Below, one piece after another: positions 43,457 through 52,649 of a stretch of 64,000 nucleotides of DNA. Position 1 is the stretch's first letter. The number at the start of each line of letters is the position of its first letter. Under the pieces are notes generated by a model that did no database searches, was not told the DNA's origin, and saw nothing but the letters and a program-made list of their open reading frames with translations. The stretch comes from Sphingomonas hankyongi (GTDB taxonomy: Bacteria > Pseudomonadota > Alphaproteobacteria > Sphingomonadales > Sphingomonadaceae). Location: assembly GCF_023516575.1 (NCBI RefSeq), contig NZ_JAMGBE010000003.1:186001-250000 (forward strand). Reading direction: 5' to 3'. The translations under genes were made by a program, and so were the position numbers.

Positions 43457-43563
43457 GGGCCGTCAGGGCGGCACGCTGACTGCGACTGTAATATTAAGGT
43501 TTTGAGAGGCTCCCCGGCGGTGGACGGGACTATCCCTTCGCTCGTCCGCCGTCTCCCTGCTTC

Positions 43564-44844
43564 CTAGCAGAGATCGTCGGGCATCAAGGGCGTCGGATCT
43601 GCGCTCGTGTCGACCTGGATCGGCGCGAACAGCTTGCGAGGTTCAGTGAGGACAATGAGCATCAGCGCGAGCGAGGCGCAAATCGCTGTTCCGACCAAAT
43701 AGGGTGTAGCGGTACCATCGAAAGATCGGCCAATCAGGAAGCCGACTACGGCCGCTCCAATTGTCCCGACCACCCCCTGGACCGATGATGCTGTGCCGGC
43801 GATCGGCGCCATATGCTCCATCGCGAGCGTGCCGAGATTCGATGACGTGAAAGCGAAGCAGCACATCGCCAGCGATTGCAGCACGATGAAGACCGGCAGG
43901 CTCTCATGCCCGGACAAGGCAATCGCGGCGTGCGTCAGCACGACCATTGCGAACGCCACCGCCGCCGTGTGACCCACCCGACGGAGACCGAAGCGTCCGA
44001 CAACGCGGGAGTTGGTCCAGGACGCAAGCGCCATCGGCGCCGCGATCGCGGCGAATACGAGCCCGATTAGGTGAGGGGTGCGGAAATAATCGAAGACGAT
44101 CTGCTGGACGGAGGAAATATAAGCGACGAGGCAGGCGAAAGTGACCGTCAGCGCCAGGGTGTACCCGCGGGATTGCGGCTCGCGCAGGGTCTGCCAAGCG
44201 GCACCTCCGACTTCGCGCCAATTGAGCGATCTTCTGAATTCGGGATGTAGCGTCTCGGGGAGACGCACCCACGACCAGATCAACATCATGATGGCGTAAC
44301 CAGCCAGTACCATGAAGATTGCTCGCCACGACGCGACGAGCAGGATGGCCTGGCCGATGTTCGGTGCGAGCACCGGGACCAGCATGAAGACCATGAAGAC
44401 AAGGCTCATCACCCTGGCCATCGCTTCCGCTTCGAACAGGTCGCGTACCATGGCGACCACGAGGACACGGGTAACTGCGGCCGAAGCTCCCATCGCGACC
44501 CGGCCCGCGATCAGCAGAGGGAAGCTGCCCGCGAATGCGCAGAGCGACGCAAACAGACCATATAGGATCACTCCCGCCGCCAGGATCGGCTTGCGCCCAA
44601 ATCGGTCGGCGAGCGGTCCCCAGAGGAGTTGAGTGGAAGCGAAGCCGATGAAATAAGCGATAACGACCAGCTGACGGTCGTTGTCCGCTGCGACGTGCAG
44701 CGAGCGCCCGATGTCCGGAAGGGCCGGGATCATCGCATCGATGGCGAGCGCGTTCAGCGCCATGAGACCCGCAAGCAGCGCGGTCATCTCGCGTGTGCCG
44801 GGCCGACGGGTGGTCCCGGGTGGATGAGCAATCTCGAAAGGCAT
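43564..44844 (-). CDS. MFS transporter of the Bcr/CflA drug-resistance type
   Basis: The protein is 426 residues from ATG 44844 (an upstream frame to 44931 lacks a good start). Twelve helices are visible. The signature for the Bcr/CflA family (DHA1) is LAIDAMIPALPDIG in helix 1, LLWGPLADRFGRKPILAAG between helices 2 and 3 (MFS motif A), and RVLVVAMVRDLFE in helix 4/5. Members export chloramphenicol, bicyclomycin or small metabolites such as cysteine. It is divergent from the agmatinase-type gene, with about 61 bases between. Confidence 0.9.
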   Translation of the reverse strand: MPFEIAHPPGTTRRPGTREMTALLAGLMALNALAIDAMIPALPDIGRSLHVAADNDRQLVVIAYFIGFASTQLLWGPLADRFGRKPILAAGVILYGLFASLCAFAGSFPLLIAGRVAMGASAAVTRVLVVAMVRDLFEAEAMARVMSLVFMVFMLVPVLAPNIGQAILLVASWRAIFMVLAGYAIMMLIWSWVRLPETLHPEFRRSLNWREVGGAAWQTLREPQSRGYTLALTVTFACLVAYISSVQQIVFDYFRTPHLIGLVFAAIAAPMALASWTNSRVVGRFGLRRVGHTAAVAFAMVVLTHAAIALSGHESLPVFIVLQSLAMCCFAFTSSNLGTLAMEHMAPIAGTASSVQGVVGTIGAAVVGFLIGRSFDGTATPYLVGTAICASLALMLIVLTEPRKLFAPIQVDTSADPTPLMPDDLC

Positions 44845-44905
44845 GAGGGCGTGCCTGCTGGCGTAGGAGCGCGCGCCATGCAAGAGAGAAGCAGGGGGTG
44901 AGCAA

Positions 44906-45715
44906 GTGAATTCGAAGACGATCCGCCTCATCGGATTGCCGACCGATAGCCATTCTTCTTTTCTGCGCGGGCCGGCTCAAGCTCCGTCAGCCGTTCGCGC
45001 GGCGCTCGCATCCGAGCACGGCAACATGGCGACAGAATCCGGGGCCGAGCTTGGCGAAGACATCCGCATTGAGGACAGTGGCGACCTGCCGCTCGACGAA
45101 GGCGAGGGAGATTTCGAACGCATCCGCACCGCTGCGGAACGCGCGGCTGGTAGCGGCTCGGTTCCGATTTTCATCGGCGGCGATCACATGATCAGTTTCC
45201 CAACTGTCGCGGGAATTGCGGCTGCCTGCGGTCCCATCAACATCCTGCATTTCGACGCTCACCCCGACCTGTACGACGACTTCGGAGGCGATCCGCTGAG
45301 CCATGCATCGCCCTTCGCGCGAATTATGGAGGGCGGCCATGCTTCCCGGCTGGTGCAAGTGGGGATCCGAACGCTCAACCGTCACTGCCGCGTGCAGGCC
45401 GAACGCTTCGGCGTCGAGGTCATCGAGATGCGCGACTTTAACCCGGAACGCGTGCCGATCCCGGACGCCCCTCTGTACATCAGCATCGATCTCGACGCGC
45501 TCGACCCGGCATTCGCGCCCGGCGTGTCGCATCACGAGCCAGGCGGGCTTACTGTGCGCGACATCCTGTCGGTGCTCCATCGGGTGTCCGGACCGATCGT
45601 TGGCGCTGACGTTGTCGAATATAATCCGACGCGAGACGTGAACGGAGTCACGGCGGTAGTTGCGGCCAAGTTGGTCAAGGAGCTTGCCGCACTGGCAATG
45701 GGGGATGAACGATGA
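44906..45715 (+). CDS. ureohydrolase of the agmatinase/arginase family
   Basis: The protein is 269 residues from GTG 44906. Ureohydrolases split guanidino compounds to urea using two Mn ions. The metal-binding motifs are FIGGDHMISF (His), HFDAHPDLYDDF (Asp-x-His-x-Asp), and ISIDLDALDPAFAPGVSHHEPGG (Asp-x-Asp), in the family order. The protein is shorter than many agmatinases and its substrate could be agmatine, guanidinobutyrate or another guanidine. No speA lies nearby. The 3' end overlaps the M24 peptidase start by four bases. Confidence 0.88.
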   Translation: MNSKTIRLIGLPTDSHSSFLRGPAQAPSAVRAALASEHGNMATESGAELGEDIRIEDSGDLPLDEGEGDFERIRTAAERAAGSGSVPIFIGGDHMISFPTVAGIAAACGPINILHFDAHPDLYDDFGGDPLSHASPFARIMEGGHASRLVQVGIRTLNRHCRVQAERFGVEVIEMRDFNPERVPIPDAPLYISIDLDALDPAFAPGVSHHEPGGLTVRDILSVLHRVSGPIVGADVVEYNPTRDVNGVTAVVAAKLVKELAALAMGDER

Positions 45716-46956
45716 GGGCACGGCTGTCGCGCAGGACCATGCTTGCCGGAATGGCGGCGGCGACGCTTCCCGTCGGGCGCCTGGCTGCCCAGGCTGCGGA
45801 GGAGCTGAAGCCCATCCCGATTCCGCCGCCAATCAGCAGCGCCGAGCGACTTCAGAGGCTCACGAGGGCGCGCGACATGATGCGGCAAAAGGGTATCGGC
45901 GCGATCCTCATCGAATCCGGTCCTAGCCTCGATTACTATACGGGCATCCAATGGTGGCGCAGCGAACGCCTGACCGGTGTGGTCATCCCCGCCGAGGGCG
46001 ACCCGATCGTCGTGACACCCTTCTTCGAGCGGCCGAGCATTGAGGAGATGCTCTCGGTCAAGGCCGAAATCCGCACGTGGCAGGAGGACGAGGAGCCCCT
46101 CAAGCTCGTTGCCGATTTCCTCAAGGAACGGAAGGTCGTCGGCGAGCCGGTAGGATTTGAGGAAACGAACCGCTTCTTCCTCGAAGATCGGCTGAAGCAG
46201 CAGCTTTCCGGCGCTCCAATCGTTAGCGCCAACCCGGTCGTGCGGGCGCAGCGCATGATCAAGTCGCCGACCGAATTGGCGTTGATGCAGGCGGCGGCCG
46301 ACATAATGGCGGCCTCACTCCGCTATGCCGGTCAGCGCACACGCGTGGGAATGGCGCCACCAGAAATCGATGGGCTCATTGCCGCGGCTCAGAAAAAACT
46401 CGGCGGGGCTTATGACGGTGGGCTGGTCCTGATCGGGGAAGCGTCCGCTTATCCTCACGGAAGCAAGCAGCCGCATACGGTCCAACGCGGCGATGTGGTC
46501 CTGCTGGACTGCACATGCTCGGTCCACGGTTACCAGGCCGACATCACGCGCACGTTCGTCGTGGGAGACCCGTCGCCGGAAGTGCGCAAGGTCTGGGACC
46601 AGGTCCACCGTGGCCAGCAGATTGCGATGACGGCGGCCAAGGTTGGCGCACCCGCGGGAAGCGTCGACGATGCTGTTCGCGGCACCTACGAGAGTTGGGG
46701 CTACGGTCCGCGTTACAAGTTGCCGGGAACGTCGCATCGAACCGGGCACGGGATCGGCATGGAAGTGCACGAGCCGATCAACCTTGTGCACGGTGAGACG
46801 ACGCCCTTGGCGCCTGGCATGTGCTTCTCCAACGAGCCGGGCATCTACATCCCCGGAAAATTCGGCATCCGGCTTGAGGACTGCTTCCACATCACTGCCG
46901 ACGGGCCGAAGTTCTTCACCACGCCTCCGCCGAGCATCGATCGTCCGTTCGACTAG
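45712..46956 (+). CDS. M24-family Xaa-Pro peptidase with Tat leader
   Basis: The protein is 414 residues with the twin-arginine leader LSRRTMLAGMAAATLPVGRLAAQA (about 5-28), which implies export after metal loading. The creatinase/prolidase N-domain (YYTGIQWWRSERLTGVVIP) precedes the pita-bread fold. Five metal ligands are identifiable: VLLDCTCSVHG (Asp), QADITRTF (Asp), RTGHGIGMEVHE (His), CFSNEPGIYIP (Glu) and IRLEDCFHI (Glu). It should cleave Xaa-Pro bonds in the periplasm. It is co-transcribed with the ureohydrolase gene through a 4-base overlap, and its stop overlaps that of the convergent transporter (CTAG). Confidence 0.92.
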   Translation: MRARLSRRTMLAGMAAATLPVGRLAAQAAEELKPIPIPPPISSAERLQRLTRARDMMRQKGIGAILIESGPSLDYYTGIQWWRSERLTGVVIPAEGDPIVVTPFFERPSIEEMLSVKAEIRTWQEDEEPLKLVADFLKERKVVGEPVGFEETNRFFLEDRLKQQLSGAPIVSANPVVRAQRMIKSPTELALMQAAADIMAASLRYAGQRTRVGMAPPEIDGLIAAAQKKLGGAYDGGLVLIGEASAYPHGSKQPHTVQRGDVVLLDCTCSVHGYQADITRTFVVGDPSPEVRKVWDQVHRGQQIAMTAAKVGAPAGSVDDAVRGTYESWGYGPRYKLPGTSHRTGHGIGMEVHEPINLVHGETTPLAPGMCFSNEPGIYIPGKFGIRLEDCFHITADGPKFFTTPPPSIDRPFD

Positions 46957-48269
46957 AAGTGGTCTTCGATCTTGCCTGTACGCTGCACGTGCGAAGGCGC
47001 ATGCGGCGGTTCGATGTCGGCAGGCTCCTCCTCGTCCAGCTCACCTTCCCAACGCGCGACGACGCTCGACGCGACTGCGTTGCCGACCACGTTGGTTGCT
47101 GAACGGCCCATGTCAAGGAAGTGATCGACTGCGAGAATCAGCAGCAGGCCCGCTTCCGGAATGTTGAACATGGACATGGTCGCCGCGATCACCACCAGGC
47201 TCGCCCGCGGCACGCCGGCCATTCCCTTCGAGGTGATCATCAGGACCAGCAGCATGGTGATTTCCTGCCCCATGCTGAGGTCGATGCCGTAAGCCTGCGC
47301 GATGAAGATCGTCGCGAAGGTCATGTACATCATCGAACCGTCGAGATTGAACGAGTAGCCGAGCGGAAGGACGAAGCTCGCGATGCGCGGGGGCACCCCG
47401 AAACGGTCGAGCGCCTCTAACGTGCGCGGGTAGGCAGCCTCGCTCGACGCGGTCGAGAAAGCGAGGACGATCGGATCGCGAATGTATCGGACGAGGTGGC
47501 GTGTGCGGGGACCGACGATCACGAACGCCGCTCCGATGAGGAACAGCCAAAGGATCGCGAGGCCGAGATAGAAACTGCCTACAAACTTTCCGAGCGTGGC
47601 AATGATGCCCGGCCCGCTCTCGGCAAGCGCGCTGGTCACGGCCGTGAATACTGCGAAAGGCGCAAAGCGCATCACGTAATCCGTGATTTGCAGCATGACT
47701 TTGACGAGGGCTTCGACGCCGCGGACGATCGGCATTCCGCGTTCCCCGACTGCGGTCAGCGCAACGCCGAAGAAGATCGAAAAGATGACGATCGGCAGGA
47801 TTTCGTTGTTGGCCATCGCGTCGAAGATCGACGCCGGGACGAGGTGGGTAACGAAATCCTTGAGATTGAACCCAGCGGTCTCGACGCCGCTGGCAGCCGT
47901 TGCAGCGGGGAGGGGTAGGTTCAGCCCGACACCGGGCTGTAGCAGGTTCACGAGAAGGAGGCCCAGCGTCAACGACACGAGGCTTGCGAGGATAAACCAT
48001 GTGATCGAACGCACTCCGACGCGGCCGAGCGCGGCGATGTCGCCCATGTGCGCGATGCCCGCGACGAGGGTCGAAAACACGAGGGGCGCGATGATCATCT
48101 TGATGAGCCGCAGGAACAATGCCGTTACGATGCTCAGATATTCCGCGATCTGCTTGAGCCTGGCGGCGCTTTCTGGCGTGCCGTCGTCGATCGCGGCATT
48201 GATTGCCCACCCGGCAATAACGCCGAGCAAAAGCGCAAGCAGGATGAACCTGGTCAACTTCTTGGCCAT
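46953..48269 (-). CDS. dicarboxylate/amino acid:cation symporter (DAACS family)
   Basis: The protein is 438 residues from ATG 48269, with GGGAG upstream; the 12 residues before it (to 48305) lack support. The protein is a GltP/DctA-type Na+ or H+ symporter for C4-dicarboxylates, glutamate or aspartate. Family signatures: RLIKMIIAPLVFSTLVAGIAHMG near residue 45, AFSTASSEAAYPRTLEAL (hairpin HP1), LPLGYSFNLDGSMMYMTFATIFIAQAYG (helix 7 with NMDG-like NLDG) and ASVVARWEGELD near the end. About eight helices and two re-entrant loops are expected. The substrate cannot be chosen. Confidence 0.93.
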   Translation of the reverse strand: MAKKLTRFILLALLLGVIAGWAINAAIDDGTPESAARLKQIAEYLSIVTALFLRLIKMIIAPLVFSTLVAGIAHMGDIAALGRVGVRSITWFILASLVSLTLGLLLVNLLQPGVGLNLPLPAATAASGVETAGFNLKDFVTHLVPASIFDAMANNEILPIVIFSIFFGVALTAVGERGMPIVRGVEALVKVMLQITDYVMRFAPFAVFTAVTSALAESGPGIIATLGKFVGSFYLGLAILWLFLIGAAFVIVGPRTRHLVRYIRDPIVLAFSTASSEAAYPRTLEALDRFGVPPRIASFVLPLGYSFNLDGSMMYMTFATIFIAQAYGIDLSMGQEITMLLVLMITSKGMAGVPRASLVVIAATMSMFNIPEAGLLLILAVDHFLDMGRSATNVVGNAVASSVVARWEGELDEEEPADIEPPHAPSHVQRTGKIEDHF

Positions 48270-48369
48270 GCTTCTCCCCTGATTGACGCTGGCGATCGAA
48301 CCCAAGCCGCTGAGCGGCTAACCGTCAAGCGCTTGCGCCTTTGATGACCGCCTCGCTACGGACTGCGCC

Positions 48370-49182
48370 GTGACCGACCGTGAAAGCTTCTGGTACAGGC
48401 TCGATCCCAGATATCGCCTGATCCTCTGCGACATATGGGGTGTGATCCACAACGGGCGTCAGCTTTATCCGGGCGCTCAGGAGCGCCTGCTCCACTGGCG
48501 GGCGGACGGGCGCTGTGTCGTGCTCATCACCAACGCGCCACGTCCGGCCGAGGCCGTTCAAGCTCAACTCGCGCGGATTGGCCTCTCGGACGACGCATGG
48601 GACGCAATCGCGTCGAGCGGCGAGGCGGGCGTGGAAGCGCTGAGCAATATCGGCCGGCCGGTCGGTTTCGTTGGGACATCGAGCGATCGCGCTATCCTCG
48701 AGGCCCGAAACGTCGCGATCAGCGACGACGATGGTTTTCGCGACGTCGTCTGCTCCGGATTTGAAGAGGGCCGATTCGATGTCCAGGACTATCGCGCCGA
48801 GCTGGAACGGATGGTCGAGCGCGGCGTGACTTTCCATTGCCTCAACCCGGACCGGGTCGTCGATTACGGCGGCACCATGTTGCCGTGCGCGGGCGCGCTC
48901 GCAGACGTGTATGAGGCGATGGGCGGACACGTCATCTGGTACGGCAAGCCGTTTCGCACCATCTACGATTATGCGCTGGCGCACGGTGGGCATCCGCCTA
49001 CTGAGGAGGTGCTGGCCGTGGGCGACGGTCTTCAGACTGACATGCTCGGGGCAGCATGGATGGGATTCGATGCGATTTTCGTCAGTGGGGGTATCCACGC
49101 CGGCAAGCCGTTTCCGGAAGACTTCGCTGCAAGTCATGGGCTCGGGGACTGGCGCCCCACCGCAGTCGTCGAGCGGCTCTAG
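48370..49182 (+). CDS. HAD-superfamily class IIA hydrolase (TIGR01459-like)
   Basis: The protein is 270 residues from GTG 48370. It is a HAD phosphatase of the NagD/CutN class: LILCDIWGVIHNG (motif I with D-I-W where the second Asp is usual, a known variant in this family), LITNAPRP (motif II), and VLAVGDGLQTDMLGAAWMGFDAIFV (motif III), plus IWYGKPFRTIYDYAL (class IIA cap). The substrate is unknown. It is divergent from the symporter and ends one base from the convergent pyruvyl transferase gene. Confidence 0.9.
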   Translation: MTDRESFWYRLDPRYRLILCDIWGVIHNGRQLYPGAQERLLHWRADGRCVVLITNAPRPAEAVQAQLARIGLSDDAWDAIASSGEAGVEALSNIGRPVGFVGTSSDRAILEARNVAISDDDGFRDVVCSGFEEGRFDVQDYRAELERMVERGVTFHCLNPDRVVDYGGTMLPCAGALADVYEAMGGHVIWYGKPFRTIYDYALAHGGHPPTEEVLAVGDGLQTDMLGAAWMGFDAIFVSGGIHAGKPFPEDFAASHGLGDWRPTAVVERL

Positions 49183-49183
49183 G

Positions 49184-50143
49184 CTAATCGCGCAGGGCGC
49201 CGATCAATCGCCGGAAGACCCCGCGATGTTTTGTTTGTGGCAGTGGCTTAGTTGGAAATCGTTCACGGAGTGCTGACCGCAGTTGCCGGTCCGTGGGTTC
49301 CAATGTCCTCCGAGCATCAGCCGCAACCGATCGAGCCCTACTGCGACCCTCTTCAGACATGCACCAGGCGAAGGTCTTGGCGATCCACTCGGGCGAAGCA
49401 TTCTCGACTGTCGACACCGCGGGCCAGCCCAGCATTGCCGCCTGAGCCGTCACCTTGTCTCCGCCCAGCACGGGATCGAATGCAATCACCGGAACGCCAG
49501 CCTTCAGCGCATAGACCATCCCGTGCAGCCGGTTAGTGAGCAGAAGGTCGAGCCGACTCATGACCGCGAGCAGCTCGGCTGGTGAGCGAAGCCCTCCTGA
49601 ATTCCGCGACGCCGGCCAGCGCGTATCGACCTCGATCGTCGCGACATCCCGGCTTGCGACGATGCCTTTCATTAGCCCGATCGCCTCCCGGTGCCGCTGT
49701 CGGGGCCCGTATTCCTTCTGCCGTGCAATCGTGCACAGCCCGACGACGGGAACGGGCTTCGTTTCTTGCATGAAAGTGATGTCGGGTCTTGCCGTCCGGT
49801 CGGAATCCCGTTCGATGAGAAGATGGAAAGGATCCCATTTCTCCACGGGGAGTACCATTGTCAGGTTGACGCCTATGCGCGTGCAATGCGCGAAACGCTC
49901 AAGAGCGATACCCTTGCGCTCGAGCAGTTCGGGCCAGATTGGACCGCAAACGACGATCAGGTGGGTGTAGGCAGCCGGATCAAGAGCCTTCAGCGAAATG
50001 GCTCCCGGCAGCGATCGCGCTATCTCGGGCTTGTAGGGCAGGACGTCGTAGGCGATCCCTTCCGTCCCCAGCACATGCTCGACATATTCGAGGCTCTCGA
50101 TATCGCCGACCGTGGAGAAATGTCCGAGTATCAGAGCCCGCAT
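49184..50143 (-). CDS. polysaccharide pyruvyl transferase-family protein
   Basis: The protein is 319 residues. The fold is that of the PS_pyruv_trans family (as in CsaB and WcaK). RLDLLLTNRLHGMVYALKAGVPVIAFDPVLGGDKV at about residues 196-231 is the conserved part that binds the phosphoenolpyruvate or donor. FHLLIERDSDRTARPDITFMQ and the C-terminal basic tail add little. Members add pyruvyl ketals to exopolysaccharide or cell-wall sugars. It is divergent from a family 4 glycosyltransferase, 52 bases apart, and thus part of the small polysaccharide group at 49.2-52.6 kb. Confidence 0.82.
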   Translation of the reverse strand: MRALILGHFSTVGDIESLEYVEHVLGTEGIAYDVLPYKPEIARSLPGAISLKALDPAAYTHLIVVCGPIWPELLERKGIALERFAHCTRIGVNLTMVLPVEKWDPFHLLIERDSDRTARPDITFMQETKPVPVVGLCTIARQKEYGPRQRHREAIGLMKGIVASRDVATIEVDTRWPASRNSGGLRSPAELLAVMSRLDLLLTNRLHGMVYALKAGVPVIAFDPVLGGDKVTAQAAMLGWPAVSTVENASPEWIAKTFAWCMSEEGRSRARSVAADARRTLEPTDRQLRSALRERFPTKPLPQTKHRGVFRRLIGALRD

Positions 50144-50195
50144 CGCCTCGTTTCTCGCTTTGCCCGAAAATGGCAGTCGTCCAAGGGTCTCGTGA

Positions 50196-51314
50196 ATGCA
50201 ACCTTCGCCTGACGTCGCAATTCTGCTCGACCGTTTCGGTTCAGGCGGAGTCGAGCGCGTTGCCTGTCACGTTGCGAATGGCCTGCATGCCGCGGGAATT
50301 CGTGTTGAGATGGCCGTGCTGGAGGACAGCGGTCCCGTGCGATCGCTGCTAGACCCGCAAATTGCCGTGGTTTGCATTGGAGCTTCGCGTGCCGGCCGGC
50401 GGGAAAGCCGAACGATGGCCGCAGTTCCCGCCATTGCTCGCTATCTGCGGCATCGTAAGCCTCGAATAATGCATTCGCCTGGTAACCATACGAATCGCCC
50501 CGTTGCCGTTGCCTGCGCGCTTGCGCGCTTCGCGGGCATGTTCGTTCCCAAGATCACCAACCCGATACTGAACGCGCGGATGGGTCGCCGTCAGCGCTTG
50601 ATCCGTCGACTGGTGTATCGCTGGGTTCTTCGGCGCGCTCAGACAATCATGGTCTTATCGCGCGCGGCGACCGCAGAAGTCGCGGACATCGATCCGAGCC
50701 TCAACGAGCGCGTCCGCGTTGTCCACAATCCTTACGTAAGCCAGGACATGCTGGCGAAGGCCGGAGACCGGAATCCAACTTGCCCACCCATAATCCTCTC
50801 GATCGGCCGCCTTTCTGAACAGAAGAACCAGGCGCTGCTCCTGCGCGCTGCTGCCCGTTTGGGTGAGCGCCCGTGGAAGGTCCGGATTTGCGGGACGGGT
50901 CCGGACGAGGGCGCGCTGCGGGAATTGGCCGCGGATCTCGGCATAGCCGAACGCGTCGAGTTCGCGGGTTTCGTCAGCGATCCGACAGACGAATATGGAA
51001 GAGCAACCGTGCTTGCCCTTTCATCGCGATGGGAAGGACTTCCGGCCATTGCGCTGGAAGCCATCGCCTGCGGCTGTCCTGTCGTGTCTACCGCGAGCTC
51101 GCCCGGATTGGTCGAATTGCTCGCGGAGGTCGGTGCGCGTCCGCCAGTCTCGCTCGACGATGAGGCCGGATTTGCCGAGGCGCTGGCGGCGGCTTTAGAT
51201 GGCGATCTACCTCACGTCCCGAGCAGCGCGAGCATCCCCTACAGTATCCAGGCCTCGCAGGCCGACCATGCGCAGTTATTCGGCGAGCTTCTCGGCCACA
51301 CGAGCCTGAGATGA
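50196..51314 (+). CDS. GT4/GT1-type glycosyltransferase
   Basis: The protein is 372 residues with a GT-B fold. The N-terminal loop is FGSGGVERVACHVANGL (about 13-29), the C-domain starts at ILSIGRLSEQKNQALLLRAAARL, and the donor-binding end is VLALSSRWEGLPAIALEAIACGCPVVSTASSPGLVELL, the E-x7-E motif of GT4. It probably transfers an activated sugar to a growing surface glycan. Its last 39 bases overlap the end of the flippase gene on the other strand. No polymerase or priming transferase lies nearby. Confidence 0.9.
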   Translation: MQPSPDVAILLDRFGSGGVERVACHVANGLHAAGIRVEMAVLEDSGPVRSLLDPQIAVVCIGASRAGRRESRTMAAVPAIARYLRHRKPRIMHSPGNHTNRPVAVACALARFAGMFVPKITNPILNARMGRRQRLIRRLVYRWVLRRAQTIMVLSRAATAEVADIDPSLNERVRVVHNPYVSQDMLAKAGDRNPTCPPIILSIGRLSEQKNQALLLRAAARLGERPWKVRICGTGPDEGALRELAADLGIAERVEFAGFVSDPTDEYGRATVLALSSRWEGLPAIALEAIACGCPVVSTASSPGLVELLAEVGARPPVSLDDEAGFAEALAAALDGDLPHVPSSASIPYSIQASQADHAQLFGELLGHTSLR

Positions 51315-52610
51315 CGGGCCGATGCGCTGATATTCTCTCCAAACCTGGAGAACGAGTGCCGCAACCATGACCACATAACCGAGAACGAAGGCCGCGGCCG
51401 CGCCGCTGAGTCCGAAGCGCCAGGTCAGCGGTGCAACGATAGCAAAATAAACGACCACTCCGATCAGTCGAGCAAGGAAAGGCCCTTCCGGCCGGTCGGC
51501 GGCGTAGAGCATCGAGGGAAGCGGGAAGCTGATCATCGCCAAGAGCGGCGCGATGATCAGGATCGCCAGCGCGGAATAAGCGGGCACGAACTGCTTTCCG
51601 AAAATCAAGCCGATCAGCGGCTTTCCGCCGAGCAACACGAGCGCGACCAGAAAGAGCCCGACGGAGCCTGCGAGGACCATGCCGCGAAGCATCAGCTTCC
51701 ATGGGCGCTTGGTTGAATGATCCATGCGCATGACTTCGGGATAGAAGGCGCGGCCGAGGAGATCGGTCGGTTTCTGAGCGCTGTCTGCGAGGCTGGCAGC
51801 GGTTCGGTAAAGTGCGGCGCTGGCCGGACCGAGAAGCGCGCCGACTAGCAGTCGTGCGATGGGGCCCCATGCGGCCAGCAGGCTCGAGTTGAGGTTGACA
51901 TGGATCGCGAAGCGCCAGGCGTTCGGCAGCTCCTTTGGCGATAGTGTCGGCTTCAGGCCTTGCAACAACTCGTGTCGCCTTAGCTCCCGGAATGCGAAGA
52001 ACCACAGCAGCAGGTCGCCAAGCATATCCGTGGCGAACCAGATGACGACATAGGCGAGGAGAGGAGCGCCCGAAGCCCAGGCCGCGCCCGCCAGGATCGC
52101 CCTGACGATCGGGTGGACGATACCCGCGCCGCTTATGAGGTCGAAACGATCGAAAGCGCGAAGCACCCCCTGCGGAGTCATTGCTCCCATTGTCGGGAGC
52201 ACAAGGCAGTAAAGGACAGCCACGCCGATCAACTCGTCTGGGAGGCCCACGCGCCCACCGATGAAGGGCAGGAGAGCCATGGCGACGATCATTCCCCCGA
52301 TGCCGCTGGCGATATCGAGGCCGAGTGCGAAATCCGTCGCGCTTCTGAACTCTTGCGTCTTGCTCCCCGTGAGGACCTGGCCGCCGTAGCGGACGACCAC
52401 CTGCCACGATTGGAACTTGCTGAGACCGCTTGCTGCCTGAGCGTAGCTGTGGATGAGGATCAGCAGGCCGAATGCGGTCACTCCCAGTCCCCGACCCGCG
52501 AATGCAAGCGTGGCTATTCCCGCGATCGCGGCGATGATCTTGGACGCGCCGAGATAGCTGCTGTTCTTCAGCAGCGAACGAAAATGCTGGTCCCTGAACC
52601 AATGCCTCAT
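51276..52610 (-). CDS. oligosaccharide flippase (Wzx-like, MATE/MOP superfamily)
   Basis: The protein is 444 residues with about 12-14 hydrophobic helices (GASKIIAAIAGIATLAFAGRGLGV, LLILIHSYAQA, FDLISGAGIVHPIVRAILAGAAW, LARLIGVVVYFAIVAPLTWRFG). It has the overall layout of polysaccharide flippases (PST clan) that move lipid-linked sugars across the inner membrane. The first half resembles O-antigen transporter RfbX-type proteins. The 3' end overlaps the glycosyltransferase by 39 bases tail to tail. Together with the pyruvyl transferase this suggests an exported, pyruvylated glycan; the product cannot be named. Confidence 0.87.
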   Translation of the reverse strand: MRHWFRDQHFRSLLKNSSYLGASKIIAAIAGIATLAFAGRGLGVTAFGLLILIHSYAQAASGLSKFQSWQVVVRYGGQVLTGSKTQEFRSATDFALGLDIASGIGGMIVAMALLPFIGGRVGLPDELIGVAVLYCLVLPTMGAMTPQGVLRAFDRFDLISGAGIVHPIVRAILAGAAWASGAPLLAYVVIWFATDMLGDLLLWFFAFRELRRHELLQGLKPTLSPKELPNAWRFAIHVNLNSSLLAAWGPIARLLVGALLGPASAALYRTAASLADSAQKPTDLLGRAFYPEVMRMDHSTKRPWKLMLRGMVLAGSVGLFLVALVLLGGKPLIGLIFGKQFVPAYSALAILIIAPLLAMISFPLPSMLYAADRPEGPFLARLIGVVVYFAIVAPLTWRFGLSGAAAAFVLGYVVMVAALVLQVWREYQRIGPSSQARVAEKLAE

Positions 52611-52649
52611 TGGCGCGATCTAGGGGATCGATCTCGCCAAAGCGAGGAT

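Noticed and set aside
43464-43485. GTCAG-GGCGGCACG-CTGAC hairpin after recA as a terminator
   Set aside because: The stem is only five pairs and no T-run follows; support is too weak.
51088-52602. 504-residue minus-strand open frame overlapping the flippase
   Set aside because: Composition (Arg/Gly/Pro-rich, no helices) is that of an out-of-frame reading; the 444-residue frame with many membrane helices explains the region.
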